Shown in pieces: positions 1-6,762 of a DNA stretch of 8,826 nucleotides (positions are counted from its first letter, which is position 1; the number at the start of each line of letters is the position of its first letter). Location of the stretch: assembly GCA_003445035.1 (NCBI GenBank), contig DLVV01000134.1, positions 17,589 to 26,414 of the forward strand, written 5' to 3'. Under the pieces are notes generated by a model. It worked only from the letters and a program-made list of their open reading frames with translations, searched no databases and had not been told where the DNA came from. Both the position numbers and the translations under genes were made by a program. Origin of the DNA: Planctomycetaceae bacterium (GTDB lineage: Bacteria; Planctomycetota; Planctomycetia; Planctomycetales; Planctomycetaceae).

Positions 1-72
1 CTGCCGTGGATGCTCGATCGGCTGGTCGTCTATTCGGCCGACCTGTTCGAGCGGATTCCGTCGATGATGTGA
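1..72 (+). CDS. fliQ: Flagellar export gate protein FliQ, C-terminal end (partial)
   Basis: The first 24 codons are open and end in TGA. They encode a short tail with Pro-Trp-Met-Leu near its beginning and Leu-Phe-Glu-Arg-Ile-Pro just before the stop. FliQ proteins typically end this way, after their second membrane helix. FliQ is a small two-helix inner-membrane subunit of the flagellar type III export gate and assembles with FliP and FliR. The start and first helix lie left of the window. The 27-base gap to fliR, and the order fliQ-fliR-flhB found in many bacteria, support the call more than the short tail alone. The tail is seen directly; the gene name rests mainly on context. Confidence 0.8.
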   Translation: MPWMLDRLVVYSADLFERIPSMM

Positions 73-99
73 ACGGGCCGTTGAACCGGTGACCGAACA

Positions 100-969
100 A
101 TGAACCAAGCGATCGACGCGCCGCTGAAAGCGGTCGGCCAGTTGCTCGAGGCTCGTTCGGATTCGCTGCTGGGCCTGGGGACGGTCGGCGTGCTGGCGGC
201 GGCCCGGATCGCCGGGTTGCTGTTCACCCTGCCGGGCTGGCAGAGTGGCGTCTTTCCGGTTCGGCTGCGCTTGGCCGGAGTGCTGGTCGTGACCTGGCTT
301 GTCGTCCCGGTGCTCTCCGTCCCGGAAGCGATCGGGCCGGAGCTCTCGATTCTGGACGGCCCGACGGTGGCCGGGCGGGCGTTGGTCGAGGTGATCATCG
401 GTGCGGTGCTGGGGCTGGGCGTGGTGGCGGTGCTGGCGGGGTTGCGAGGAGCCGGCGAGATCATCGATCGACAGACGGGATGGGGATTGGCCGGCGTGCT
501 GGATCCTTCGGGAGCCGGAGGCGGTCCGGGGACGACGTTGGTGACCTGGTCGGCTGTTGCGGCGTTGTTCGTGATGGCTCCGATCAACGGGCACCTGTTG
601 CTGGTCGACAGCCTGCTGGGGACGTTCTCGGCGATCCCACCGGGCGCGATCGATGCCGCCGGCGGCGTGTCACTGGCACCGGGAGCCGGTGACCTGGTGG
701 TGCGACTGGTGCACCAGTCGCTGGTGTTGGCGGTTCAGGTGGCGGCCCCGGTTCTGGCGGTGATGCTGTTGGTGTCGGTGATGATCGGGATGGTCGGCCG
801 CGCGTTGCCGGCGACGAACGTGCTGGTGACGGCGATGCCGGCGCGGGTCCTGGTTGGCGTGTTGCTGTTGTCGATGGTGGTGACCGGCACCGGCCGGGTG
901 ATGGCCGATGCGGTGCCGGGGATGTTGGACGAGGTGACATCGACTCTGGTCGATGTGACGGCCAGGTAA
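100..969 (+). CDS. fliR: Flagellar biosynthesis protein FliR
   Basis: This 289-residue, very hydrophobic protein fits FliR, the export-gate subunit that completes the FliP-FliQ-FliR pore in the inner membrane. Visible family features are an N-terminal helix with Ala-Ala-Arg-Ile-Ala-Gly (about residues 33-39), a Gly-Glu-Ile-Ile-Asp-Arg-Gln-Thr-Gly segment at 119-127, a Leu-Asp-Pro-Ser turn at 134-137, an Asn-Gly-His motif at 163-165 followed by a Phe-Ser-Ala-Ile-Pro-Pro segment, and a late Gly-Arg-Ala-Leu-Pro-Ala-Thr-Asn stretch at 233-240 corresponding to the conserved RaaPqlN region. Six or so membrane segments are apparent. Its length is slightly above the usual 250-270 residues because of a longer N-terminus. 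The ATG at 100 is the first in frame after fliQ and has no clear Shine-Dalgarno sequence. It is probably cotranscribed with fliQ and flhB. Confidence 0.93.
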   Translation: MNQAIDAPLKAVGQLLEARSDSLLGLGTVGVLAAARIAGLLFTLPGWQSGVFPVRLRLAGVLVVTWLVVPVLSVPEAIGPELSILDGPTVAGRALVEVIIGAVLGLGVVAVLAGLRGAGEIIDRQTGWGLAGVLDPSGAGGGPGTTLVTWSAVAALFVMAPINGHLLLVDSLLGTFSAIPPGAIDAAGGVSLAPGAGDLVVRLVHQSLVLAVQVAAPVLAVMLLVSVMIGMVGRALPATNVLVTAMPARVLVGVLLLSMVVTGTGRVMADAVPGMLDEVTSTLVDVTAR

Positions 970-1002
970 CGACGACAGGCAGGCGAAGACGGGACAACAA
1001 CG

Positions 1003-1779
1003 ATGGCCGACTGGGACAACCGAACGATGCCGGCCAGCCCGAGGCGACGCCTCGAGGCGCGGCAACGTGGCGAAGTGGCCCAGAGTCGTCTGCTGCGGGC
1101 GGCGGGACAGTTGCTGGTGGTGGTGGTGGCACTGGGCTGGCTGGGTGCGGGCGTGATCGATGCGATGGCCGGGATGATGCGAACCAGCCTGCAGGAGGCC
1201 GCTGCGGGAATCGACGGATCCGGCGCCGGTGTGGTGCGGACGGCCGAGGAACTGGCCGGTCCGACGGCGATGGCGGTGTTGCCGGTGCTGTTGGTATCGG
1301 CCGTGGTGGCGGTGTTGATCTCGCTGCTGCAAACCGGCTGGTTGTGGTCTCCGGGGATCATGATCCCACGCTGGGATCGGCTCGATCCCTCGAGCGGCCT
1401 GTCACGAATGGTCGGCGAGGGCAGTGGTGGCCGGATGTTGTCGGTGGTGGGTCAACTGGTGATCATCGCATCCCTGGGCAGTTGGTACGTGGCGTCCCGC
1501 TGGGGCGAGTTGTTGACCGGGGCGACGGCGGCGTCGGCGACTTCCTCGGGATTGGTGGAGTGGCTGATGCGTCAGGGCCTTCAGTTGGCCGGTGGCGTGG
1601 CGGTCGGCTTACTGGTTTTGGGCGGCTTGGACTGGGGTCGACAGTGGTGGCGGCAGGAGCAGCGGTTGAAGATGACACCGGAGGAATGGCGACAGGAACA
1701 GCGGCTTGAACAGACTCGGCGGCCGCGTCCGGCTCGTCCGACGGCGACTTTCCAACAGTCGGGTCAGTCCGTAGACTGA
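1003..1779 (+). CDS. flhB: FlhB-type flagellar export switch protein lacking the C-terminal autocleaving domain
   Basis: The 258-residue product matches the membrane half of FlhB, the export-gate protein that in other bacteria switches secretion from hook to filament substrates. Visible parts are the N-terminal basic motif ([12 protein letters not shown], residues 13-24), four membrane helices at about 34-57, 88-112, 145-166 and 192-212, the Gly-Leu-Ser-Arg loop at 132-135, and the post-helix linker [13 protein letters not shown] at 216-228. Normal FlhB is about 350-380 residues long, continues into a globular cytoplasmic domain and is cut at an Asn-Pro-Thr-His loop. Here the protein ends about 30 residues into the linker with an Arg/Pro-rich tail, so the whole cleavage domain is missing. 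The stop lies 9 bases before a tRNA gene, leaving no room for the rest. The start at 1003 follows a 33-base gap after fliR and has only a weak purine-rich leader. Confidence 0.88.
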   Translation: MADWDNRTMPASPRRRLEARQRGEVAQSRLLRAAGQLLVVVVALGWLGAGVIDAMAGMMRTSLQEAAAGIDGSGAGVVRTAEELAGPTAMAVLPVLLVSAVVAVLISLLQTGWLWSPGIMIPRWDRLDPSSGLSRMVGEGSGGRMLSVVGQLVIIASLGSWYVASRWGELLTGATAASATSSGLVEWLMRQGLQLAGGVAVGLLVLGGLDWGRQWWRQEQRLKMTPEEWRQEQRLEQTRRPRPARPTATFQQSGQSVD

Positions 1780-1788
1780 TGGTCACAA

Positions 1789-1862
<74 letters not shown>

Positions 1863-1881
1863 CTCTGCTGACTCGAACCGA

Positions 1882-1899
1882 TTGGCCGACCCAGGCCAA
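1882..1899 (+). other. Inverted repeat just downstream of tRNA-Pro
   Basis: TTGGCC and GGCCAA form a perfect 6-bp stem around a 6-base loop, 19 bases after the end of the tRNA. There is no T-run directly after it; the nearest run of T (five bases) is at 1925-1929. It could be a weak or factor-dependent termination or RNA-processing element for the tRNA transcript. It is not a convincing intrinsic terminator. Confidence 0.3.
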
Positions 1900-1936
1900 C
1901 CCGGTTCCACAACGGCTGGCGCGGTTTTTCCAGGTG

Positions 1937-1961
1937 GTCCGGGATGGTCTGGATCCCGGAC
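1937..1961 (+). other. Perfect 9-bp hairpin in the leader of the PQQ-propeller gene
   Basis: GTCCGGGAT (1937-1945) is the exact reverse complement of ATCCCGGAC (1953-1961), with a 7-base loop between. The stem is GC-rich and should be stable in RNA. It lies about 50 bases upstream of the chosen start of the secreted propeller protein and has no T-run on either side. It may be a leader structure, a processing site or an operator palindrome; the sequence does not decide between these. Confidence 0.4.
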
Positions 1962-2011
1962 AAGAACGGGTGCACCGGATTGTCGTCTGCCCGTCCGACG
2001 AAGGAGGCCGC

Positions 2012-3337
2012 ATGACCGTGCCATTCAGACCCGGAAATGTCGGAGTGCGAAGTGGAATGAGCAAGACGATTGCGACACTCCTGTTGTGTCTCTTGCCTTG
2101 TTCGGTCGCCGCCGAGGACTGGCCGCATTGGCGCGGGAGCGGTCGTAATGGAGTCGTCAACGAATCCTCTCACTTCAGGGGTGGCAGTTGGCCTGCCGAA
2201 AAGCCGCTGTGGAGCAACAACGTCAACTCCGGTGGCAGCGGGCCCATCGTGATCGGCAATCGCCTCTACACGATGGGCTGGAAGAAGGGCCGGGATTACG
2301 TCTACGCCCTCGATACGAAGACCGGAGGGGTTGTCTGGCAGCAATCCTACGCCTGTCCCGCGTATGGTCGCGTCAGTGACGGGGACAAGGGGCTTTACTC
2401 GGGACCCTCGTCCTGTCCCAGCTACGACAAGGCAACCGGTCACCTTTATACGCTCAGCACCGATGGTGACCTGATTTGCTGGAATACACGGCAGCAGGGA
2501 AAACGGGTCTGGAGCCTCAACCTTTACGACGCGTACCGGGTTCCACAGCGTCCCAAGGTGGGGCGAAGGTCCCTGCGCGACTACGGGTACACGACTGCTC
2601 CGCTGTTACACGGCGAGACGGTGATTGTTGAGGTGGGGGACGATGAAGGGAACCTGATGGCCTTCTCGAAAAAGACCGGCCAACGCCTTTGGGTCTCCGA
2701 ATCCAAGGATCCCGCCGGCCACACCGGTGGACCGGTTCCCATGGTCGTGGAGGGGTTGCCCTGCCTGGCCGTCCTGACAATTCACAATCTACTTGTCGCC
2801 CGATTGGATCGAGGCCATGAAGGTGAGACGCTTGCCGAGTTTCCCTGGGTCACGGACTTTGCCAACAACGTGGCCACGCCGACCGTGTCGAAGAACTCGA
2901 TCGTCATTTCCTCGGAGTACAACCAGTATTCGACCGCGCGGATTGACGTGACCCGCTCGGGCGCCAAACAGGTCTGGAAGCAGCCATTTGCTTCGGGCCT
3001 CTGCCCGCCGGTGATCCACAAGGGACATGTCTACTGGTGCTGGCGAGGGCTTTATTGCCTGGATTTCGAGACGGGCAAGCCGATTTGGCGAGGAGGCGTG
3101 TTCGGCGATACGGCATCGTGCATTGTCACCTCGGATGACCGCCTCATCATCTGGGGCCGGCGTGGTGACCTGGTGCTTGCTGAGACGGCCGATCGTTCCG
3201 CAAAAAAATACACGGAACTGGCCCGCCGAAAAGATCTCATGAAGAACGACGCCTGGCCCCATATCGTCCTCTCGGGGGGGAAGCTCTTCTGCCGGGATCG
3301 TGACGGCAACATGAAGTGCTTTGTCCTGACGCGTTAG
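2012..3337 (+). CDS. Secreted PQQ-like beta-propeller protein (BamB/WD40-like)
   Basis: The 441-residue product has a signal peptide ending in a Val-Ala-Ala cleavage site before Glu-Asp-Trp-Pro-His-Trp-Arg-Gly, the usual opening of secreted planctomycete PQQ-like propellers. Repeated blade motifs follow, in which a hydrophobic strand leads into a D-x-x-T-G-x-x-x-W turn: Ala-Leu-Asp-Thr-Lys-Thr-Gly...Val-Trp, Phe-Ser-Lys-Lys-Thr-Gly...Leu-Trp, and Leu-Asp-Phe-Glu-Thr-Gly...Ile-Trp. The whole chain reads as a single propeller domain of about six to eight blades. No catalytic PQQ dehydrogenase residues are evident, so a binding or scaffold role in the periplasm or on the cell surface is likelier than enzymatic oxidation. 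The ATG at 2012 is preferred because AAGGAGG sits at 2001-2007. The ATG at 2057 would give a more compact signal peptide and remains possible. An upstream in-frame ATG at 1817 lies inside the tRNA and was not used. The gene converges on the next one with an 8-base gap. Confidence 0.85.
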   Translation: MTVPFRPGNVGVRSGMSKTIATLLLCLLPCSVAAEDWPHWRGSGRNGVVNESSHFRGGSWPAEKPLWSNNVNSGGSGPIVIGNRLYTMGWKKGRDYVYALDTKTGGVVWQQSYACPAYGRVSDGDKGLYSGPSSCPSYDKATGHLYTLSTDGDLICWNTRQQGKRVWSLNLYDAYRVPQRPKVGRRSLRDYGYTTAPLLHGETVIVEVGDDEGNLMAFSKKTGQRLWVSESKDPAGHTGGPVPMVVEGLPCLAVLTIHNLLVARLDRGHEGETLAEFPWVTDFANNVATPTVSKNSIVISSEYNQYSTARIDVTRSGAKQVWKQPFASGLCPPVIHKGHVYWCWRGLYCLDFETGKPIWRGGVFGDTASCIVTSDDRLIIWGRRGDLVLAETADRSAKKYTELARRKDLMKNDAWPHIVLSGGKLFCRDRDGNMKCFVLTR

Positions 3338-3345
3338 GGCACCGG

Positions 3346-4962
3346 TTACCGTTGGATCCAGAGCTCGGCCCCGATCAGGCTGGCCCCGGTCTCCTGGGTT
3401 TTCACCATCACCCGGTTGGCACCCTGCTTGATGGCCTGCACGGGCACCTTGCAGGTGAAACGTCGGATCCCGTGGACTTTTTTCCCTCCGCCGGTCGGCC
3501 CGAAGTTGGCCGAATCAAAGAGAATCTCCGGCGTGCTCTCTTTCTTGAGTCCCGTGAAATCGACCCGCAGTTCGGCGGTCACGTTGAAACCGACGCCACT
3601 GAGGTCTTCGGGGACATGCAAGAAACGCTGCTGGAACTTGTTGGGCTTGAGTGCCAGGGGCAGGGCCTTGGAGAATTCCGCCACATCCTTGGCCCAGTGA
3701 TGTGCCGGCATCCAGAAACCGGCATCCGAGATGGCGTACTGGATGGGCTGTGATGTCAGTGACTTCAGGGAACCGATTCGGCCGAGGATCTTGCGGGCGT
3801 ATTTTCGATCGGCGGGTGTTCCCGGACCGGGGAACAGGTTGAACACGTAAATCCCCGAGGCGCCGTCATGCCACAGGCGGGACGATGCCCCCATCCAGGA
3901 CTCGGCAGGCTGTTTGGTGCTCTGGCCTCGTGGTGGCCGGCGCATCAGGCCGGACTGGCTCAGGCAGGGGTAAACCGGGACGTCGTGTTTTTTTCCCAGG
4001 GCGACCATCTCCTTGATCGGCAGATCGAAGGTGATGTATCCGCCACCCAGCGCCAGCGTGTCGACCAGTTTCTCTTCGAGCCAGGCCCTGGTGTCGATTC
4101 CGATCTTGCGACCATGTTTGGGCGTGGATGGCACCCGTGCCGACAGCAGGAGAGGCTTCCCCTGGCGAGCACTTTCTTTCAACACGAGCTTGCGGACGTT
4201 GCGTACCAGGCGCGTGAGGATGCCCGTCTGGGCAGCGGTTGCCGGCCGACCCTCAAAAGTCGTGCGGAAATAGAAGGGGGACCGGAGAAAATCGAGCTCG
4301 ATACCGTCAATCGGGTAATTCTGCAGGACCTCGCCGATGATCTCCAGCAGGCGGGGTTCAACATCCGGGTGCTCGAAATCGACCAGGCTCCAGAGGCTGC
4401 GGCGATCGTTGTGTTTTTGTCCCTCGGCCAGCGTCGACATGATGCGGCGGGGATCCTTCTGTTTCCACTTGGGGCGAAATTGTGGAGTGAAGGCGTCGTG
4501 AATGTCGTTCATCCGCAGCGTCCAGACCGTCTCCATGCCGTGTTTGCGGGCAAACTGGCTGGACATTCGCAAGCCGTCCGTATCCTGGGCAAGGAACTTG
4601 GCCAGGTTGTTGTTGGCGAACGAGCCATCCTTGGAACGAAAGATCTCGGCCACCTTGCTCTGGTGAGTGAAGAAATTGAAGCTCTGGGTGGTCGAATAGA
4701 AGATGCTGTCGACATGGGTCCCCAGCAGGGGTGTGTGACGCATCGCCAGGAACTTGTCGACCGTGTCCGCCCCCTTGGCCCAGATGTCGTCCCCGTCGTT
4801 GTTGTAGATGACGCGGCGCCTGCGATGGGCGGCCTGGTGGCGGGCCGCATCGAGAGCGTTCGTCTCGGTTGCCGCAATGCTGCGGTGACCCAACCAGCCA
4901 GACCCCAGGGCCGTGCTGCCGGCGACCAGGCCCAGGAGGAATTCACGACGTCGACTTTGCAT
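3346..4962 (-). CDS. Tat-exported glycoside-hydrolase-like TIM-barrel protein (GHL/family-10-like)
   Basis: The 538-residue product opens with a twin-arginine signal (Arg-Arg-Glu-Phe-Leu-Leu at residues 5-10, then a hydrophobic run to about 30), suggesting export in folded form. The body resembles the broad set of bacterial family-10-like glycosyl hydrolase (GHL) TIM barrels. Shared features are Trp-Thr-Leu-Arg-Met-Asn-Asp-Ile-His-Asp (147-156), Trp-Ser-Leu-Val-Asp-Phe-Glu-His-Pro (191-199), Asp-Gly-Ile-Glu-Leu-Asp-Phe-Leu-Arg (219-227) with acidic Glu222 and Asp224 as candidate catalytic residues, and Gly-Ile-Tyr-Val-Phe-Asn (370-375). Residues from about 400 look like a beta-sandwich accessory domain. 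The substrate is unknown. The start at 4962 was chosen because the Tat motif follows at once; the open frame runs to 5049, but the extra residues spoil the signal and overlap the tRNA-like repeat. The ribosome binding site is weak. Confidence 0.78.
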   Translation of the reverse strand: MQSRRREFLLGLVAGSTALGSGWLGHRSIAATETNALDAARHQAAHRRRRVIYNNDGDDIWAKGADTVDKFLAMRHTPLLGTHVDSIFYSTTQSFNFFTHQSKVAEIFRSKDGSFANNNLAKFLAQDTDGLRMSSQFARKHGMETVWTLRMNDIHDAFTPQFRPKWKQKDPRRIMSTLAEGQKHNDRRSLWSLVDFEHPDVEPRLLEIIGEVLQNYPIDGIELDFLRSPFYFRTTFEGRPATAAQTGILTRLVRNVRKLVLKESARQGKPLLLSARVPSTPKHGRKIGIDTRAWLEEKLVDTLALGGGYITFDLPIKEMVALGKKHDVPVYPCLSQSGLMRRPPRGQSTKQPAESWMGASSRLWHDGASGIYVFNLFPGPGTPADRKYARKILGRIGSLKSLTSQPIQYAISDAGFWMPAHHWAKDVAEFSKALPLALKPNKFQQRFLHVPEDLSGVGFNVTAELRVDFTGLKKESTPEILFDSANFGPTGGGKKVHGIRRFTCKVPVQAIKQGANRVMVKTQETGASLIGAELWIQR

Positions 4963-5042
4963 GGTTTGGTTCTCGCAACTGCGGAGGGGCATTCGTCTCA
5001 CCACCCACATTGGTGGGGTCGGAGCATGGTGCAGCAACCGCT

Positions 5043-5066
5043 GGATCAAATCCTGTTGTTCTGACT
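5043..5066 (+). repeat. Right copy of the direct repeat: degraded tRNA-Pro 3' end
   Basis: This stretch matches 1841-1864 at 20 of 24 positions in direct orientation, offset by 3202 bases. The T-loop core TCAAATCCTGT is intact. Weaker resemblance continues upstream, with GGGGTC at 5015-5020 and GGTGCAG at 5028-5034 echoing the anticodon-arm and variable regions of the real tRNA. No acceptor 5' strand pairs with the 3' end, so no working tRNA can be drawn. It is either the displaced 3' end left by an integration event or a decayed tRNA gene. Confidence 0.5.
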
Positions 5067-5089
5067 TGAAATCAAATCAGCCCTTTTTT
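5061..5089 (+). terminator. Intrinsic-terminator-like hairpin after the tRNA remnant
   Basis: CTGACTTGA can pair with TCAAATCAG across a tight loop, with one C-A mismatch in the arm (5061-5080). Three C and a run of six T follow (5084-5089). The hairpin plus T-run on the plus strand looks like a Rho-independent terminator. No plus-strand gene ends here. The only thing upstream is the tRNA-like remnant, which it overlaps by a few bases, as a tRNA terminator would. Confidence 0.5.
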
Positions 5090-5259
5090 CCAGTCTGCAG
5101 CAGTACGTGGTGCTCCCCTCGGCATTGTGGATGGCCAGAGTTTTCCTGTAGGTTTTTCCGAAGACCGCCGGGTCCGGCCGAGTTGTTTTCTTTGCTTGCC
5201 TGAATTGGTTTCAAGCTCAACTCAAACGGGCACTCGGATGAATCAGGAAGGTGGCGACG

Positions 5260-6663
5260 ATGGCTTCACTCTCGCGGCGCGAATTGCTCGGCATGGTTGG
5301 AGCTTTCGGAGCTGTGGCGGCAACGCGGACGACGACCCCTGCAGCTGAACAGGAGCAGGCCTTTCGTCCGGTGCGTCTGAAAATCACCGACGTCGAGGTC
5401 CACGAAATCGTCGCGCCCTACCAGGACTACAACGCGAGGCGGCTGTTTCGTCATCGGCAACTGGGTTTTCAGTCGCGGACCGTCTACGTCGTTCGAACCG
5501 ACAACGGACTTGAAGGCTACGGCGAAACCGGGAACGGCCCGGCTCCCAGCCAGGAGAAGTTCGCGTACCTGGTTGGCCGCAACCCGTTCGTCGAGTTCAA
5601 CCGCGTCACTCATCTTGGCATGAGCATGGCGTTGTACGATCTGCTGGCCAAGTACCTGGGAATTCCGCTGTGGCAACTGATCGGCCCAAAGATCCGTGAC
5701 TGGGTGCCGCTCTCGGCCTGGACCATGTCGCAGCCGCCTGAAGGGATGGCCAAGGAGGCCGTGCACCTGTCCCAGAAGGGCTACACCTGGATGAAGTACC
5801 ACGTCGACTATTTCCAGAATGTCATCGATCAAACCGAGGCCATTCAGCGGGTGGCTCCGCCGGGATTCAGGCTGCAGTACGATTTCAACGGCGATGAAAG
5901 TCTCAACACGGTCCTGCCGATTCTGAAGGAACTGGAGAAGTTCCCGGTCGCGGGACGGGTTGAAGATCCCATCCGCAGCAATCGACCGGCCGACCGCGAC
6001 GACTGGCGATTGCTGCGTGAGGCGACTCGACTCCCGATCCTGTCGCATGCCCCGGGGACAGACTACCTGGTCGAGAGAGCGGCCGATGGATGTCTCATCA
6101 GTCGGTTCCCGGTTCCCGAGGCGGTCCGCGCCGCCCATGTCGCCGAAGCGGCCAACGCCCCCTTCATGCTGCAGCACGTCGGAGGAAACATCACGTTGGC
6201 CTTTCTGGCCCATGAAGCGGCCGTCTTCAAAATGGGAACGCTGGCTCACATTCACTGCGGTCACCTCTGGAAGGACGATGTGACCGTGGAAAGACTGCCG
6301 ATCGTCGGGGGCAGTGTGCAGGTCCCGAAGGGGCCGGGCCTGGGCGTGACACTCGACCGCGAAAAACTCCGCAAACTCGCCCCGCCGAAAAAGATCAAAC
6401 GCGATCGTTTTGTAGTGCGGATGAAATACCACAACGGCCTGACCGTCTACCTGCGGTATGTGGAGAATCGGTACCAGGCCGGACAGCGATACCTGTCCGG
6501 AAAAGGCGGGTCTGTTGCGATCGAAGAGTTGCCGAATCGGGTTCCGGGTTCGGGTCCGATGTATCGCAGACCGGTGGTCACCGATTTCTGGGACGCAACC
6601 GGCACGGCCGAGTTCGAACGCATCTGGAAGCGGACCGAGTCGGGGCCCTACTGGACGCGGTAG
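5260..6663 (+). CDS. Tat-exported enolase-superfamily (mandelate racemase/muconate lactonizing-like) protein
   Basis: The 467-residue product begins with a Tat signal (Ser-Arg-Arg-Glu-Leu-Leu-Gly at 5-11, hydrophobic to about 28). An enolase-type N-terminal cap follows (about 37-145, including Asn-Gly-Leu-Glu-Gly-Tyr-Gly-Glu at 82-89), then a barrel with Met-Lys-Tyr-His (178-181), Tyr-Asp-Phe-Asn-Gly-Asp (207-212), Val-Glu-Asp-Pro (234-237), Gln-His-Val-Gly-Gly (305-309) and the late Pro-Lys-Gly-Pro-Gly-Leu-Gly-Val-Thr-Leu-Asp (356-366). Asp208 and Glu235 fit the first two metal ligands. The usual acidic third ligand is not seen: the equivalent strand reads Pro-Ile-Leu-Ser-His-Ala-Pro-Gly (259-266), and the usual lysine pair is Lys-Tyr-His. 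The reaction cannot be assigned; a dehydratase, epimerase or lactone enzyme acting on sugar acids would be typical of the family. About 80 extra C-terminal residues follow the barrel. The ATG at 5260 was preferred to the GTG at 5251, which overlaps the ribosome binding site. Confidence 0.85.
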   Translation: MASLSRRELLGMVGAFGAVAATRTTTPAAEQEQAFRPVRLKITDVEVHEIVAPYQDYNARRLFRHRQLGFQSRTVYVVRTDNGLEGYGETGNGPAPSQEKFAYLVGRNPFVEFNRVTHLGMSMALYDLLAKYLGIPLWQLIGPKIRDWVPLSAWTMSQPPEGMAKEAVHLSQKGYTWMKYHVDYFQNVIDQTEAIQRVAPPGFRLQYDFNGDESLNTVLPILKELEKFPVAGRVEDPIRSNRPADRDDWRLLREATRLPILSHAPGTDYLVERAADGCLISRFPVPEAVRAAHVAEAANAPFMLQHVGGNITLAFLAHEAAVFKMGTLAHIHCGHLWKDDVTVERLPIVGGSVQVPKGPGLGVTLDREKLRKLAPPKKIKRDRFVVRMKYHNGLTVYLRYVENRYQAGQRYLSGKGGSVAIEELPNRVPGSGPMYRRPVVTDFWDATGTAEFERIWKRTESGPYWTR

Positions 6664-6685
6664 AAGAGTGGGTCGCTCCCGCCTG

Positions 6686-6720
6686 TCGAATCGGTTTCGG
6701 TTACCCCGGAACGGCTTCGA
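6686..6720. terminator. Imperfect hairpin between convergent genes
   Basis: The 15-base arms at 6686-6700 and 6706-6720 pair at 12 positions plus one G-T wobble, with two mismatches, around the loop TTACC. The outer five pairs (TCGAA with TTCGA) are perfect. The hairpin lies between the stop of the enolase-fold gene (6663) and the stop of the converging ATPase gene (6763), where a bidirectional terminator is expected. There is no T-run on either side, so it could be factor-dependent or only a structural coincidence. Confidence 0.4.
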
Positions 6721-6762
6721 AGAAAGGGAATGTCGATCCGGGTCCTGTGCAGGTCCGTGTCG

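Larger units (their letters stand above)
4963..5259. other. Divergent intergenic region between the TIM-barrel and enolase-fold genes
   Basis: This 297-base region separates two divergently transcribed genes for Tat-exported proteins. It holds a short hairpin (CCCAC with GTGGG, about 5004-5017), the tRNA 3'-end remnant, the terminator-like hairpin, and a T-rich stretch at about 5140-5215 directly before the enolase-fold gene. Promoters for both genes should lie here, but I see no convincing -35/-10 pair. Just before the ATG at 5260, AGGAAGG (5245-5251) is a good Shine-Dalgarno sequence. Confidence 0.5.

Noticed and set aside
670..1361. Minus-strand frames across the fliR-flhB junction
   Set aside because: They have His/Gln- or Pro/Thr-rich low-complexity translations opposite membrane-protein codons, typical of shadow frames in GC-rich DNA.
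3868..5064. Long plus-strand open frame opposite the TIM-barrel gene
   Set aside because: It is antisense to a gene with clear Tat and GHL motifs and shows no domain of its own. Long antisense frames are common in GC-rich coding DNA.
4991..5064. A second complete tRNA gene
   Set aside because: Only the T-loop and 3' acceptor strand look like a tRNA. The 5' acceptor strand does not pair, and no D arm or anticodon arm can be drawn.
5167..5178. Palindrome GCCGG-GT-CCGGC as a terminator
   Set aside because: The two-base loop is too tight for a full stem, and the site lies just upstream of a gene start rather than after a gene end.
5266..6432. Long minus-strand open frame opposite the enolase-fold gene
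   Set aside because: It is antisense to a well-supported gene, has no recognisable motifs and no ribosome binding site logic.
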